This document shows positions 23,368 through 31,097 of a stretch of 32,050 bases of DNA, one piece after another. This DNA comes from Candidatus Gemmiger faecigallinarum. Lineage in GTDB: Bacteria; Bacillota; Clostridia; Oscillospirales; Ruminococcaceae. Below the pieces are notes generated by a model. That model saw only the letters and a list, made by a program, of their open reading frames with translations, did not search any database and was not told where the DNA came from. The stretch covers positions 1-32,050 of the forward strand of contig DWVD01000020.1 in NCBI GenBank assembly GCA_019120395.1, read 5' to 3'. The number at the start of each line of letters is the position of its first letter. The stretch's first letter is position 1. Both the position numbers and the translations under genes were made by a program.

Positions 23368-24381
23368 ATGGGGATGATGGTCTCCTGGATGCTGATTGCC
23401 GCTGCAGTCGGCGCCTTTTCGATCACGGCACTGTCGGGCTGCGTGCTGATTCCCGCGCTGCATCGGCTGCATTTTGGCCAGACCATCCGCGAAAGCGGGC
23501 CGACCTGGCACAACAAAAAACAGGGCACGCCCACCATGGGCGGCTTCTGCTTTATCCTTGGCATTGCGCTGGCTTTGGTGCTGGTGTTTGTCGGGTTCCG
23601 CCGTTACGCGCCGGAACTGATCGGCGACCAGCAGGTCCAGGCCGTGCTGCTGGTCATGTTCCTGGCTGGCGGTTCCGGGTTTATCGGCTTTCTGGATGAT
23701 TTTATCAAGGTGGTGCGCCACCGCAATCTGGGGCTGATCGCCTGGCAGAAACTGATTTTGCAGTTTGCCGTCACCGGCGGCTTTATGGCCGGCCTGAACG
23801 CCCTGGGCCTTTTGACGACGGTCATCACCCTGCCGGGCGGCGGTTCGGTCGATTTGGGGCTGTTTTACTATCCCATCGCGTTTTTCGGCATCATCTTTAT
23901 GGTCAACGCCGTCAACCTGACCGACGGCCTGGACGGCCTGGACTCCTGCGTGACCTTTGTGTCGATGCTGGGATACCTGGTGGGCGCCAGCCTGCTGGGA
24001 TACTATCATGTTTCCATCGTGGCCACGGCCACGGCGGGCGCCTGCGCCGGTTTCCTGGTGTGGAACTTCTACCCGGCCAAGGTCTTTATGGGCGATACCG
24101 GCAGCATGTTCCTGGGCGGCATCGTCACCGCGCTGGCCTTTGTGCTCTGCCGGCCGGAGCTGGTGCTGTTCTTTGGCATCGTTTATATCTGGGACGCCAT
24201 GACGGTGGTGATCCAGCGGGTCTATTTCAAGCTGACCCACGGCAGGCGGATCTTCCGCATGACGCCCATCCACCACGCGTTTGAAATGCGCGGCTGGAAG
24301 GAAGTAAAGATCGACGCCTTTTTCAGCCTGATCGCCCTGATGGGGGCGGCGCTGGGCGTATTCTACATTTATCTTACCTGA
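23368..24381 (+). CDS. mraY: Phospho-MurNAc-pentapeptide transferase MraY
   Basis: Integral membrane enzyme making lipid I from UDP-MurNAc-pentapeptide and undecaprenyl phosphate. It has 337 residues with about ten hydrophobic spans. Diagnostic strings are GPTWHNKKQGTPTMGG (44-59), the metal-site LDDFIK (109-114), NAVNLTDGLDGLD (180-192), FMGDTGSM and the histidine loop HHAFEMRGW near residue 307-315. This last motif and the PTMGG block separate MraY from WecA/TagO. The start at 23368 is preceded by GGGGGAG (23354-23360). ftsW follows after a 94-base gap, with no room for the murD often found here. Confidence 0.96.
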   Translation: MGMMVSWMLIAAAVGAFSITALSGCVLIPALHRLHFGQTIRESGPTWHNKKQGTPTMGGFCFILGIALALVLVFVGFRRYAPELIGDQQVQAVLLVMFLAGGSGFIGFLDDFIKVVRHRNLGLIAWQKLILQFAVTGGFMAGLNALGLLTTVITLPGGGSVDLGLFYYPIAFFGIIFMVNAVNLTDGLDGLDSCVTFVSMLGYLVGASLLGYYHVSIVATATAGACAGFLVWNFYPAKVFMGDTGSMFLGGIVTALAFVLCRPELVLFFGIVYIWDAMTVVIQRVYFKLTHGRRIFRMTPIHHAFEMRGWKEVKIDAFFSLIALMGAALGVFYIYLT

Positions 24382-24459
24382 TCGCCTGAAGTTTTGTCTG
24401 CGGCCGCGCCGGCTGGACCTGCCCGGCGCGGCGTCCAATTTGGGGCGGCAGCCTGCACG

Positions 24460-24478
24460 AGAGGGGGCAAGCCCATTG
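24460..24478 (+). promoter_or_regulatory. Ribosome site fixing a TTG start for ftsW
   Basis: AGAGGGGG (24460-24467) lies 8 bases before TTG at 24476. The first in-frame ATG (24518) has no ribosome site. Confidence 0.6.
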
Positions 24479-25759
24479 CACACCACCACCGAACTGCTAC
24501 AATTTCTGTTTGCGCCGATGATCTCTCTGGCCAGGGAACTGCCCCTGCGCAAGAAGGACCGGGGGCCGATCTCCTGGTATTTTGCCGTCACGCTTCTGGT
24601 CATCCTGGCCTATGGCCTGGTCATGCTGTTCTCGGCCAGTTACTCGGTCTCCTATCAGGAAACGGGCGACAGCCTCAGCCAGATCCGTCAGCAGCTGATT
24701 TTTGCCATTGTCGGCGTTGCCGCCATGTTTTTTCTTTCGGCGCTGGATTACCGCGCGCTGCGGCACCTGAACTGGTACCTGTATGTGGTGACGCTGGTAC
24801 TGCTGGCGGCGGCGCTGTTCAGCAACAACTCCACCAACCAGGAGGCCGGCGTCCACCGCTGGGTGGAGGTGTTCGGCGTCACCTTCCAGCCGTCGGAGCT
24901 GGCAAAGTTTTCGGTGATACTGGGCACGGCGGCTTTTGTGGAAGGGCACCGGGAAAAGAAAAAGACGTTCCTGTACGGCATCCTTCTGCCCACGCTGCCG
25001 CTGCTGCCCATCCTGCTGCTGATCCGCCTGCAGCCCCACTGGTCGGCCATTATCCTGATCCTGATGATCTATTTCACCATGCTGATCTGCGGCGGCTGCG
25101 GCCTGAAATTCATGCTGCCGACCATTGCAGCCGGCGCGGCCGGCATGATCTACCTGCTGAGCAGCCAGGAGAACTATGTTCAGACGCGCCTGGACGGCTG
25201 GCAGCTGTTTTCCTACGACGTTTCCACCATGACCGACCAGACGGCCCAGAGCATTTATTCCATCGCATCGGGCGGGCTGTTCGGCCGGGGCATCGGCGAC
25301 AGCGTGCAAAAGCACCAGTGGTTGCCGGAGGTCACCAACGACTTCATTTTTCCCATCATCTGCGAGGAACTGGGCTTTATCGGCGCGCTGGTCTGCATTT
25401 TGCTGTTCGCCGCGCTGATCGTCCAGGGGATCCTCATCGCCATGCGCGCGCCGGACCTGTTCGGCAGCCTGATGGGGGTGGGCATCATGGGGCAGATCGC
25501 CTGGCAGGTGTTCTGCAACATCGGCGTCGTCACCAACACCATCCCCAACACCGGCATCAGTCTGCCCTTTTTCTCGTCGGGCGGCACCAGCCTTCTGATG
25601 CTTTTGGGCGAGATGGGCATCATGCTGAGTATTTCCCGGGTGGGCAACGCCCGCATAGAGGAACAGCGGCGGCGCAGCCGCGAGGAATTTGCCCATAAGC
25701 TGGAGCGGGCGACCCGGCGCACCACCTACCGCCGCCGCGAACCCACCAGCACCATCTGA
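24476..25759 (+). CDS. ftsW: Septal murein polymerase FtsW (SEDS family)
   Basis: Multi-spanning glycosyltransferase that polymerises lipid II at the septum in partnership with the class B PBP. It has 427 residues from the TTG start and about ten membrane spans. SEDS marks are MLFSASYSVSY, GVHRWVEVFGVTFQPSELAK and ASGGLFGRGIGDSVQKHQWL. The EVTNDFIFPIICEELGF loop has the conserved catalytic-type Asp. The signature PNTGISLPFFSSGGTS reads SSGG where FSYGGTS is commoner. RodA and SpoVE share these motifs; FtsW is favoured by location beside ftsI and murG. The C-terminal tail is basic (RRRSREEFAHKLERATRR), cytoplasmic. Confidence 0.93.
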   Translation: MHTTTELLQFLFAPMISLARELPLRKKDRGPISWYFAVTLLVILAYGLVMLFSASYSVSYQETGDSLSQIRQQLIFAIVGVAAMFFLSALDYRALRHLNWYLYVVTLVLLAAALFSNNSTNQEAGVHRWVEVFGVTFQPSELAKFSVILGTAAFVEGHREKKKTFLYGILLPTLPLLPILLLIRLQPHWSAIILILMIYFTMLICGGCGLKFMLPTIAAGAAGMIYLLSSQENYVQTRLDGWQLFSYDVSTMTDQTAQSIYSIASGGLFGRGIGDSVQKHQWLPEVTNDFIFPIICEELGFIGALVCILLFAALIVQGILIAMRAPDLFGSLMGVGIMGQIAWQVFCNIGVVTNTIPNTGISLPFFSSGGTSLLMLLGEMGIMLSISRVGNARIEEQRRRSREEFAHKLERATRRTTYRRREPTSTI

Positions 25760-25847
25760 GACCGCTTACAGCCTGGCCGCACCCGGCAAGGCAGGGCGGG
25801 CCGGAGGACGTCAGCCTTTGCCGCAACGCCGGCAGCCGCCTTCCCGC

Positions 25848-25879
25848 GCCGGCCCTGCAAAGGGGGCAGCCGGCTTTTT
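25848..25879 (+). terminator. Possible terminator between ftsW and murG
   Basis: GCCGG (25848-25852) and CCGGC (25870-25874) enclose a CCCTGCAAAGGG mini-hairpin and are followed by TTTTT (25875-25879). The stem is short. Confidence 0.45.
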
Positions 25880-25890
25880 GGCGTACTTGA

Positions 25891-25909
25891 GGGCCTTGCC
25901 GCAAGGCCC
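25891..25909 (+). repeat. GC hairpin before the murG ribosome site
   Basis: GGGCCTTG (25891-25898) and CAAGGCCC (25902-25909) form a perfect 8-bp stem with a 3-base loop, ending 5 bases before GGAGGA (25915-25920). Confidence 0.6.
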
Positions 25910-25927
25910 GGACTGGAGGAATCATCC

Positions 25928-27043
25928 ATGCGTGTACTGATCGCTGCAGGCGGCACCGCCGGCCACATCAACCCGGCGCTTGCCATTGCCGGCGCGCTGA
26001 GCGCCGCCCTTCCCTCGGCCGAGATCCACTTTGCCGGCCGGCGCGAAGGGATGGAGTACGGGCTGGTCACCAAAGCAGGGTACCCGTTCCATCATATTGA
26101 GATCAACGGTTTTCAGCGCAAGCTGACGCTGAACAACATCCGGCGCAATGTGGTGGCGGCTTGGCACCTGGCGGTCAGCGGCCCCCGGTGCGCCGCTATC
26201 CTGCGCGAGGTAAAACCGGACCTGGTCATCGGCTGCGGCGGGTACGTCAGCGGGCCTATCGTGCGGGCGGCCGCAAAGCGGGGCGTCCACACCGCCATCC
26301 ATGAGCAGAACGCCTTCCCCGGCGTGACCAACAAGCTGCTGGCCAAAGAAGTGGATCTGGTCATGGCGGCCAGCGCCGCCGCGGTGGAAAAGCTGGGCGC
26401 GCCCGATAAGACCATCGTGGTGGGCAACCCGGTCCGTCCCGAACTGTTCACCCAGGACAGGGCCGCCGCACGCGCCCGTCTGGACGCCGGCGCCGACACG
26501 GTGATCCTGAGCTTTGGCGGGAGCCTGGGCGCCCGCCGCATCAACGAGGTGGTGGCCGACCTGTGCGCCTGGGAACAGCAGACCGGGCAGAAGGTCATCC
26601 ACCTGCACGCCACAGGCAGCCGCGGGGTCGAGCTGTTCCGGGACCTGGGCAAGCAGAAGGGCTTTGCCCCCGGCAAACGCCTGATGGTGCGGGAATATAT
26701 CGACAATATGCCGGAGCTGCTGTCGGCGGCGGACCTGGTGATCTCCCGGTCCGGTGCGCTGACGTTGGCAGAGCTGGAAGCCATGGGGCGGGCGTCCATC
26801 CTGGTGCCAAGCCCCAATGTGGCCGAAAACCATCAGTATTACAATGCGCTGGAGCTGGAAAAGGCCGGCGCAGCGGTGGTGATCGAGGAAAAGGATCTGA
26901 CCGGCGAGAAGCTGATCGCCGTGGTGCAGAAGCTGCTGGAAGAACCGGGGCGGCTGCAGACGATGGGGCAGCAGGCCAAAACGCTGGGCCAGCCGGACAG
27001 CCTGGCCAAAATCACCGAAGCGCTGCAAAAACTTTGCAGCTGA
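25928..27043 (+). CDS. murG: UDP-GlcNAc:undecaprenyl-PP-MurNAc-pentapeptide GlcNAc transferase MurG
   Basis: Peripheral membrane glycosyltransferase converting lipid I to lipid II. It has 371 residues in the GT-B fold. The N-terminal GGTAGHINPALAIA (8-21) is the lipid-facing loop. GCGGYVSGP and HEQNAFPGVTNK are the acceptor-side motifs. FGGSLGARRIN and SRSGALTLAELEAMG, followed by SPNVAENHQ, form the UDP-GlcNAc site. GRASILVPSPNVAENHQ has SPN where IPxPxAxxxHQ is typical. ATG 25928 follows GGAGGA (25915-25920). ftsQ begins 41 bases after the stop. Confidence 0.96.
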   Translation: MRVLIAAGGTAGHINPALAIAGALSAALPSAEIHFAGRREGMEYGLVTKAGYPFHHIEINGFQRKLTLNNIRRNVVAAWHLAVSGPRCAAILREVKPDLVIGCGGYVSGPIVRAAAKRGVHTAIHEQNAFPGVTNKLLAKEVDLVMAASAAAVEKLGAPDKTIVVGNPVRPELFTQDRAAARARLDAGADTVILSFGGSLGARRINEVVADLCAWEQQTGQKVIHLHATGSRGVELFRDLGKQKGFAPGKRLMVREYIDNMPELLSAADLVISRSGALTLAELEAMGRASILVPSPNVAENHQYYNALELEKAGAAVVIEEKDLTGEKLIAVVQKLLEEPGRLQTMGQQAKTLGQPDSLAKITEALQKLCS

Positions 27044-27084
27044 CGGGAACCTGGACGCAACACAACACGGAGGGAGGCTGACGA

Positions 27085-28458
27085 ATGGACCGCGACCAGC
27101 AAAGCCGCAGGCAAAAGTCCGGCGCGGCCGCCCATTCGGCTTCCCGGCCGAAAAATCGCCCGCCGCAGCGCCCGCGCCAGACGGTGCCGCCCAAACGCGG
27201 CCTGGGCAGCCGGGTCGGCCTGGAAAAGCGCTCTGCCCCGTCCAGCGCGCGGAAAAACGCGCCGGCAGGCAGGGCAGAGCGCGCCGCGCCGCCACGGCGC
27301 GAGCCGTCGGTACGCGGCGACGCTGCCCGCCAGCCTTCCCGGACCGGGCAGTCGTCCGGGCAGGCCCGGCAGGGGCGCTACCGGGCGGCGGCAGGCTCCG
27401 CCGCCCGCCCCACCCAGGCCAGCCGCAACCCCCAAAGCGCGGCGTACCGCCCCGGCGCGCCGCGCCAGCGCCGCCGGGTGACCCAGGTGGAAAAAATGCG
27501 TATCCGGCGCAGGCGCAAGATCCTGGGCGTCGTGTGCGTGCTGGCTGTGCTGGCCCTGGGCGTGGTGCTCTCCATCAACCTGCTGTTCAAGGTCACGGAC
27601 TTCCGCGTGGAGAACACCGACCGGACCACCCCTGCAAACACCGGCATTTACACCGAGGAACAGATCCTAGAGCTGCTTGGCGTGCAGGTGGGGGACAACC
27701 TGTTCGGATTTTCCACGCGCCAGAAGTCGGAGGAGCTGCAGGCGCAGCTGCCGTACCTGGATGTGGTGCAGGTGGACATCCAGATGCCGGGCACGGTGGT
27801 GATCAAAGTCCAGCCCGCCACCGAGCGATTTGCAATGCAGACGTCCGCCGGCTGGCTGGTCCTGAGCGACGGGCTGAAGGTGCTGCGCAGCGATTCGTCG
27901 CAGCCTGACGGGCTGATCCTGCTGGAGGCCAACCTGGATCCCCGCCAGCCGCAGACGCCCGGCAGCTATCTCTCACTGCTGGACCCCTCCGCGCAGCCGG
28001 CTACGGCCGAGACGGCGGAATCGGCCGCGGCCAGCCGCACCGACACAGTCCTGGCCCAGCTGATCGACACGCTGGAACAGTACAGCCTGCTGGACGGCGT
28101 GACCTCGATCTCGCTGACCGACCTGGAGGAGATCAATTTCCTGTACGACGGCCGGGTGTCGGTCGTTTTGGGCACAGCCAACAACATGGATTACAAGCTG
28201 CGGATCGCTTCGCAGATCGTGTTGGATGTGGACGGCACCGGCCTGGCGTCCACCGACCGCGGCACGCTGGATGTCTCGATCCAGCGCACCGATGGCAGCA
28301 TCGTCAGCTATTTTACCCCGGCGGAAACCACGCCCGCGCCTACGCCCACACCCACGCCGGACCCGGCGGAGGATGCGGGGGACGCTGCGGACGGCGGCAC
28401 GGCCGCTGCGGACGACGGGGCGCAGACGACGCCCACGCCTGACGCCGGCGGGACCTGA
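27085..28458 (+). CDS. ftsQ: FtsQ/DivIB division protein with long basic N-terminal tail
   Basis: Bitopic septum protein that links FtsL/DivIC to the FtsW-PBP machine. It has 457 residues, clearly longer than classic FtsQ/DivIB. Residues 1-145 are a disordered cytoplasmic tail rich in R, P, A, S and Q. One membrane span (146-167) is followed by a POTRA domain (about 169-240, FKVTDFRVENTDR then VVQVDIQMPGTVVIKVQ), the beta domain to about 415, and a Pro/Thr/Asp tail (416-457, with PTPTPTP). Ribosome site GGAGGGAGG (27069-27077). It is the last gene of the cluster; a perfect terminator lies 5 bases after the stop. ftsA and ftsZ do not follow. Confidence 0.9.
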   Translation: MDRDQQSRRQKSGAAAHSASRPKNRPPQRPRQTVPPKRGLGSRVGLEKRSAPSSARKNAPAGRAERAAPPRREPSVRGDAARQPSRTGQSSGQARQGRYRAAAGSAARPTQASRNPQSAAYRPGAPRQRRRVTQVEKMRIRRRRKILGVVCVLAVLALGVVLSINLLFKVTDFRVENTDRTTPANTGIYTEEQILELLGVQVGDNLFGFSTRQKSEELQAQLPYLDVVQVDIQMPGTVVIKVQPATERFAMQTSAGWLVLSDGLKVLRSDSSQPDGLILLEANLDPRQPQTPGSYLSLLDPSAQPATAETAESAAASRTDTVLAQLIDTLEQYSLLDGVTSISLTDLEEINFLYDGRVSVVLGTANNMDYKLRIASQIVLDVDGTGLASTDRGTLDVSIQRTDGSIVSYFTPAETTPAPTPTPTPDPAEDAGDAADGGTAAADDGAQTTPTPDAGGT

Positions 28459-28463
28459 ACGGG

Positions 28464-28503
28464 AAAAGCCCGGCTCCGGGGTAAAACCGGAGCCGGGCTT
28501 TTT
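28464..28503. terminator. Strong bidirectional terminator between ftsQ and mscS
   Basis: Arms 28464-28479 and 28487-28502 are perfectly complementary (16 bp, AAAAGCCCGG... / ...CCGGGCTTTT), with a 7-base loop and A/T tracts on both sides. It serves the two convergent genes. Confidence 0.92.
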
Positions 28504-28534
28504 GCTTGGATGGTTTGGCGGACAGGCGGCGGGG

Positions 28535-29617
28535 TCAGCCGTCGTTTTTCTCCAGGTAGACGGTGGTGGAGGGGAAGGCAAAGTCGCAGCCGTCCTGCGC
28601 CACCAGGTCCATGATCTTGCGGTTCAGCTTGTCCTTCAGCGCGCGGAAAGCGGCGCCGCCCAGCGCGGTGGTGTAGCAGCGCACGTCGATGTCGATGCTG
28701 GACGCGTTGAACGCGGACAGCGTGGCTTCGGCGCTGCCGTTGATCACCTGGTCATCGGCGTTCATCATGGCCACCAGATCGGTGCACAGCCGTTCCAGCG
28801 TCTCCCGCGGGGTGTTGTAGGTCAGGCCCACGGTGCAGCTGAACAGCCGGTTGGAGCGGGTGGTGGTGTTGCAGATGTACTCGGCGCTGACCTTGGAGTT
28901 CTCCACCGTGATCACGCTGTTGTCCAGCGCGCGGATGCGGGTGGAGCGGAAGGAGATGTCCTCCACCGTGCCCTCAAAGCTGCCCAGCACGATCCAGTCC
29001 CCGATGCCGAAAGGCCGCTCGATCACCAGCGCCACCCCGGCGATCAGGTTGGACAGGGTGGACTGCGCGCCCAGCGACACCGCAATGCCCACAACGCCGG
29101 CGCCGGCGATCAGCGCGTTGACGTCAAAGCCCAAAATCGTCAGGATCTGGATGCAGCCGAACAGGAACACCAAAGCCCGGTAGATCTTTTCAAAGAAAAG
29201 ATTCATCGTTTTGTTGGTCTCCAGGTCCAGCCTGTTCTGGGTGCTGCGCAAAAGCAGCTGGCAGATGTGGGCCGAGTTCCAAAGCCCCCGCGTCAGCAGC
29301 AGCGCCGCCGCGATGGACAGCACCGTGGTGGCGCCGCCGGTCAGGCTGGGCGCCCAGCTTTCCGGCCAGGGCAGCGCCAGAAAGGCAAAATACCACAAAA
29401 GGCACCGCCCAAACAGGATGGTCGACTCGGTAAAGCCGTTGAACAGGATCTGCACCCATTCCGGCCAGTGCGGCTCGAACCGGGTCTGGATCAGCTGGAA
29501 CAGCGCCCGGAAAGCCCGTGCTCCCAGCAGGCCGGCCAGCACCAAAACCGCCGCCAGCACGATGCGCAGCAGCGTGGAATAGGCTGTGACCCAAACGACA
29601 ATGTTGGATTCGCTCAT
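28535..29617 (-). CDS. MscS-family mechanosensitive ion channel
   Basis: Small-conductance mechanosensitive channel that vents solutes on osmotic downshock. It has 360 residues, somewhat longer than E. coli MscS: an N-terminal span (11-33), two or three more hydrophobic segments (about 60-84, 96-110, 145-163), then the pore helix and beta domain. The pore block GAGVVGIAVSLGAQSTLSNLIAG (residues 172-194) is the Ala/Gly-packed TM3. RPFGIGDWIVLGSFEGTVEDI starts the beta domain, and VITVENSKV is typical. The start at 29617 follows AAGGGAG (minus strand). An upstream in-frame ATG (29704) lies within the promoter and is rejected. It is convergent with ftsQ. Confidence 0.93.
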   Translation of the reverse strand: MSESNIVVWVTAYSTLLRIVLAAVLVLAGLLGARAFRALFQLIQTRFEPHWPEWVQILFNGFTESTILFGRCLLWYFAFLALPWPESWAPSLTGGATTVLSIAAALLLTRGLWNSAHICQLLLRSTQNRLDLETNKTMNLFFEKIYRALVFLFGCIQILTILGFDVNALIAGAGVVGIAVSLGAQSTLSNLIAGVALVIERPFGIGDWIVLGSFEGTVEDISFRSTRIRALDNSVITVENSKVSAEYICNTTTRSNRLFSCTVGLTYNTPRETLERLCTDLVAMMNADDQVINGSAEATLSAFNASSIDIDVRCYTTALGGAAFRALKDKLNRKIMDLVAQDGCDFAFPSTTVYLEKNDG

Positions 29618-29682
29618 GGCAAAGCTCCCTTCTGCGCCGGCAGGCCGCACGGTCCGGGACGGCGCGGCGGATGCCTGCCTGT

Positions 29683-29711
29683 ATTGTACCACAGCGGGTT
29701 GCATTTTTCAA
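29683..29711 (-). promoter_or_regulatory. Promoter of the mscS-family gene
   Basis: On the minus strand TTGAAA (29706-29711), 17 bases, TACAAT (29683-29688). It overlaps the plus-strand promoter region of the FMN riboswitch. Confidence 0.8.
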
Positions 29712-29726
29712 AATGCCTGCTATAAT
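29699..29726 (+). promoter_or_regulatory. Promoter of the FMN riboswitch-ribU unit
   Basis: TGCTATAAT (29718-29726) is a perfect extended -10. TTGCAT (29699-29704) is a weak -35 at 16 bases. Confidence 0.8.
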
Positions 29727-29742
29727 AGGGGATAGAAAGTCT

Positions 29743-29870
29743 GTTTCAGGGCGGGGTGAAATTCCCCACCGGCGGTACAGCCCGCGACCGCCTGGCACGT
29801 TGACAAAAACGCGCCAGGCGCTGACCCGGTGAGATTCCGGGGCCGACGGTATAGTCCGGATGGAAGAAAC
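29743..29870 (+). promoter_or_regulatory. FMN riboswitch (RFN element)
   Basis: The RFN core is plain: CAGGGCGGGGTGAAATTCC opening (from 29747), CACCGGCGGT, CAGCCCGCGA, a variable stem (about 29792-29820, CGCCTGGC...GCCAGGCG), GACCCGGTGAGATTCCGG, GGCCGACGGT, ATAGTCCGGATG and GAAGAAAC. The closing stem is GTTTC (29743-29747) with GAAAC (29866-29870). On binding FMN it should favour the terminator at 29897-29933 and shut off ribU. Confidence 0.97.
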
Positions 29871-29896
29871 GGAAGCTGTTTGCCATGCCAGCAGTC

Positions 29897-29933
29897 CGCC
29901 CTGTCAGTGTTTTCACTGGCAGGGCGTTTTGTT
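29897..29933 (+). terminator. Riboswitch-controlled terminator of ribU
   Basis: CGCCCTGTCAGTG (29897-29909) pairs with CACTGGCAGGGCG (29914-29926), one G-U, TTTT loop, followed by TTTTGTTT. It is the expression platform of the FMN riboswitch. Confidence 0.88.
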
Positions 29934-30072
29934 TGCAGGATAAAGACCTCCCGGTTCCAACAAGCTGTTGCCGGCTTTCCCGGGGAGTATCTGGATCCCA
30001 CCAAAAATTTTGGACGGACCCCAGGCACACCCGATCCGTGCAGCCCTTTGGGGCTGGCTCAACCATTGCATC

Positions 30073-30098
30073 GGCCGGCGCACACTGCACCGCCGGCC
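30073..30098 (+). repeat. GC hairpin abutting the ribU ribosome site
   Basis: GGCCGGCG (30073-30080) and CGCCGGCC (30091-30098) form a perfect 8-bp stem with a 10-base loop. AGGGAGG (30099-30105) begins on the next base. Confidence 0.6.
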
Positions 30099-30113
30099 AG
30101 GGAGGTATTTGTT

Positions 30114-30731
30114 ATGCAGGCAAAAAGTTCCATCCGTCCCCTTGCCGTCACCGCCATGCTGTCCGCCGTGGGCTGCGTGCTGATGATGCTGGATTTCCCC
30201 ATCCCCATGCTCATCCCGTCCTTTGTCAAGATGGACGTGTCCGAGCTGCCCGCCCTGCTGGCGTCCTTCAGCCTGGGACCCGGCTACGGCGTGGCCGTCT
30301 GCCTGGTCAAAAACGTGCTGGCGGCGCTGTTCCACGGCTCCACCGGCGGCATCGGCGAGGTCTGCAACTTTTTGATCGGCGCGGCGTTCACCGGCGTGGC
30401 GGGCCTTTTGTACCGCCGCAACAAGACCCGCCGCGGCGCGGTCGTCGCCTCGCTGGCGGGGGCCGTGGTCATGGCGCTGGTCAGCGTGCCGGTCAACTTC
30501 TTCATCAGCTACCCGGTGTACGCCACCATGTACGGCGGCATGGACGCCATCCTGGCCGCTTACCGGGAGATCAACCCCGGCATGGGCAGCCTGCTGGCCT
30601 GCCTGCTGGTGTTCAACATGCCCTTCACGCTGGTCAAGGGGCTGGTGGATTCGGTGCTCTGCTTCCTGATCTACAAGCCGCTTTCGCCCATTCTGCACGG
30701 CCGGCAGACCCGCGCCGCCCGCGGCGTTTGA
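30114..30731 (+). CDS. ribU: Riboflavin ECF transporter substrate-binding subunit RibU
   Basis: Membrane S-component that captures riboflavin and works with the shared ECF module (EcfT plus two ATPases), which is not in this window. It has 205 residues with about six hydrophobic segments. The N-terminal IRPLAVTAMLSAVGCVLMML, the MDVSELPALLASFSLGPGYG block (residues 42-61), LVKNVLAALFHGSTGGIGE and the PVNFFISYPVY segment are typical of RibU. The FMN riboswitch upstream independently supports riboflavin as substrate. The start at 30114 follows AGGGAGG (30099-30105). The leader from the terminator to the start is about 180 bases and holds further hairpins. Confidence 0.95.
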   Translation: MQAKSSIRPLAVTAMLSAVGCVLMMLDFPIPMLIPSFVKMDVSELPALLASFSLGPGYGVAVCLVKNVLAALFHGSTGGIGEVCNFLIGAAFTGVAGLLYRRNKTRRGAVVASLAGAVVMALVSVPVNFFISYPVYATMYGGMDAILAAYREINPGMGSLLACLLVFNMPFTLVKGLVDSVLCFLIYKPLSPILHGRQTRAARGV

Positions 30732-30793
30732 CACAGCAGAGGGCAAATGGGCAAAGATTGCCCAAACTGCCCGAAGTGTGCAACGTCCACCCG

Positions 30794-30822
30794 TTGACAA
30801 TTCCGCAGCGAAATGATATGAT
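30794..30822 (+). promoter_or_regulatory. Promoter of the SAM riboswitch-metK unit
   Basis: TTGACA (30794-30799), exactly 17 bases, TATGAT (30817-30822), with TG at the extended -10 position (30814-30815). Confidence 0.9.
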
Positions 30823-30895
30823 TTCACTCGCAAGCCCAAGGGAACGCCCGAAACACGGCGACCCCGAACGGCTGGCCTTTACATCAGAATAGCAA

Positions 30896-30991
30896 CTTAT
30901 CAAGAGTGGCTGAGGGAACAGGCCCTGTGAAGCCCGGCAACCTGCGCGGCAAGCGTAAGGTGCCAATTCCTGCGGGGAACCGAAAGATAAG
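30896..30991 (+). promoter_or_regulatory. SAM-I (S-box) riboswitch
   Basis: P1 is CTTATC (30896-30901) with GATAAG (30986-30991). Conserved S-box strings in order are AAGAGTGGCTGAGGGA, GGCCCTGTGAAGCCCGGCAA, CC, AAGGTGCCAATTCC and GAAAGATAAG. SAM binding should stabilise P1 and release the terminator at 30996-31036, lowering metK expression. Confidence 0.97.
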
Positions 30992-30995
30992 CGCG

Positions 30996-31036
30996 GGCGC
31001 GCAGGCTCTTTTGGAACCTGCGCGCCTTTTGTTTTG
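30996..31036 (+). terminator. Riboswitch-controlled terminator of metK
   Basis: GGCGCGCAGG (30996-31005) and CCTGCGCGCC (31017-31026) form a perfect 10-bp stem with an 11-base loop, followed by TTTTGTTTTG. It starts 5 bases after the aptamer. Confidence 0.9.
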
Positions 31037-31097
31037 TGCACGCCAAAACGATCCCGGCAGTTGCGTTTTCTGAGCAAACCACACCAGGGCGGGGACC

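Noticed and set aside
24394-25698. 434-codon plus-strand frame overlapping ftsW
   Set aside because: Arg/His/Pro/Gly-rich out-of-frame shadow; the SEDS motifs are in the other frame.
30747-30797. 16-codon Cys-rich frame (MGKDCPNCPKC...) after ribU
   Set aside because: Too short, ends inside the metK -35 element, and coincides with a TGGGCAA/TTGCCCA hairpin; best explained by chance.
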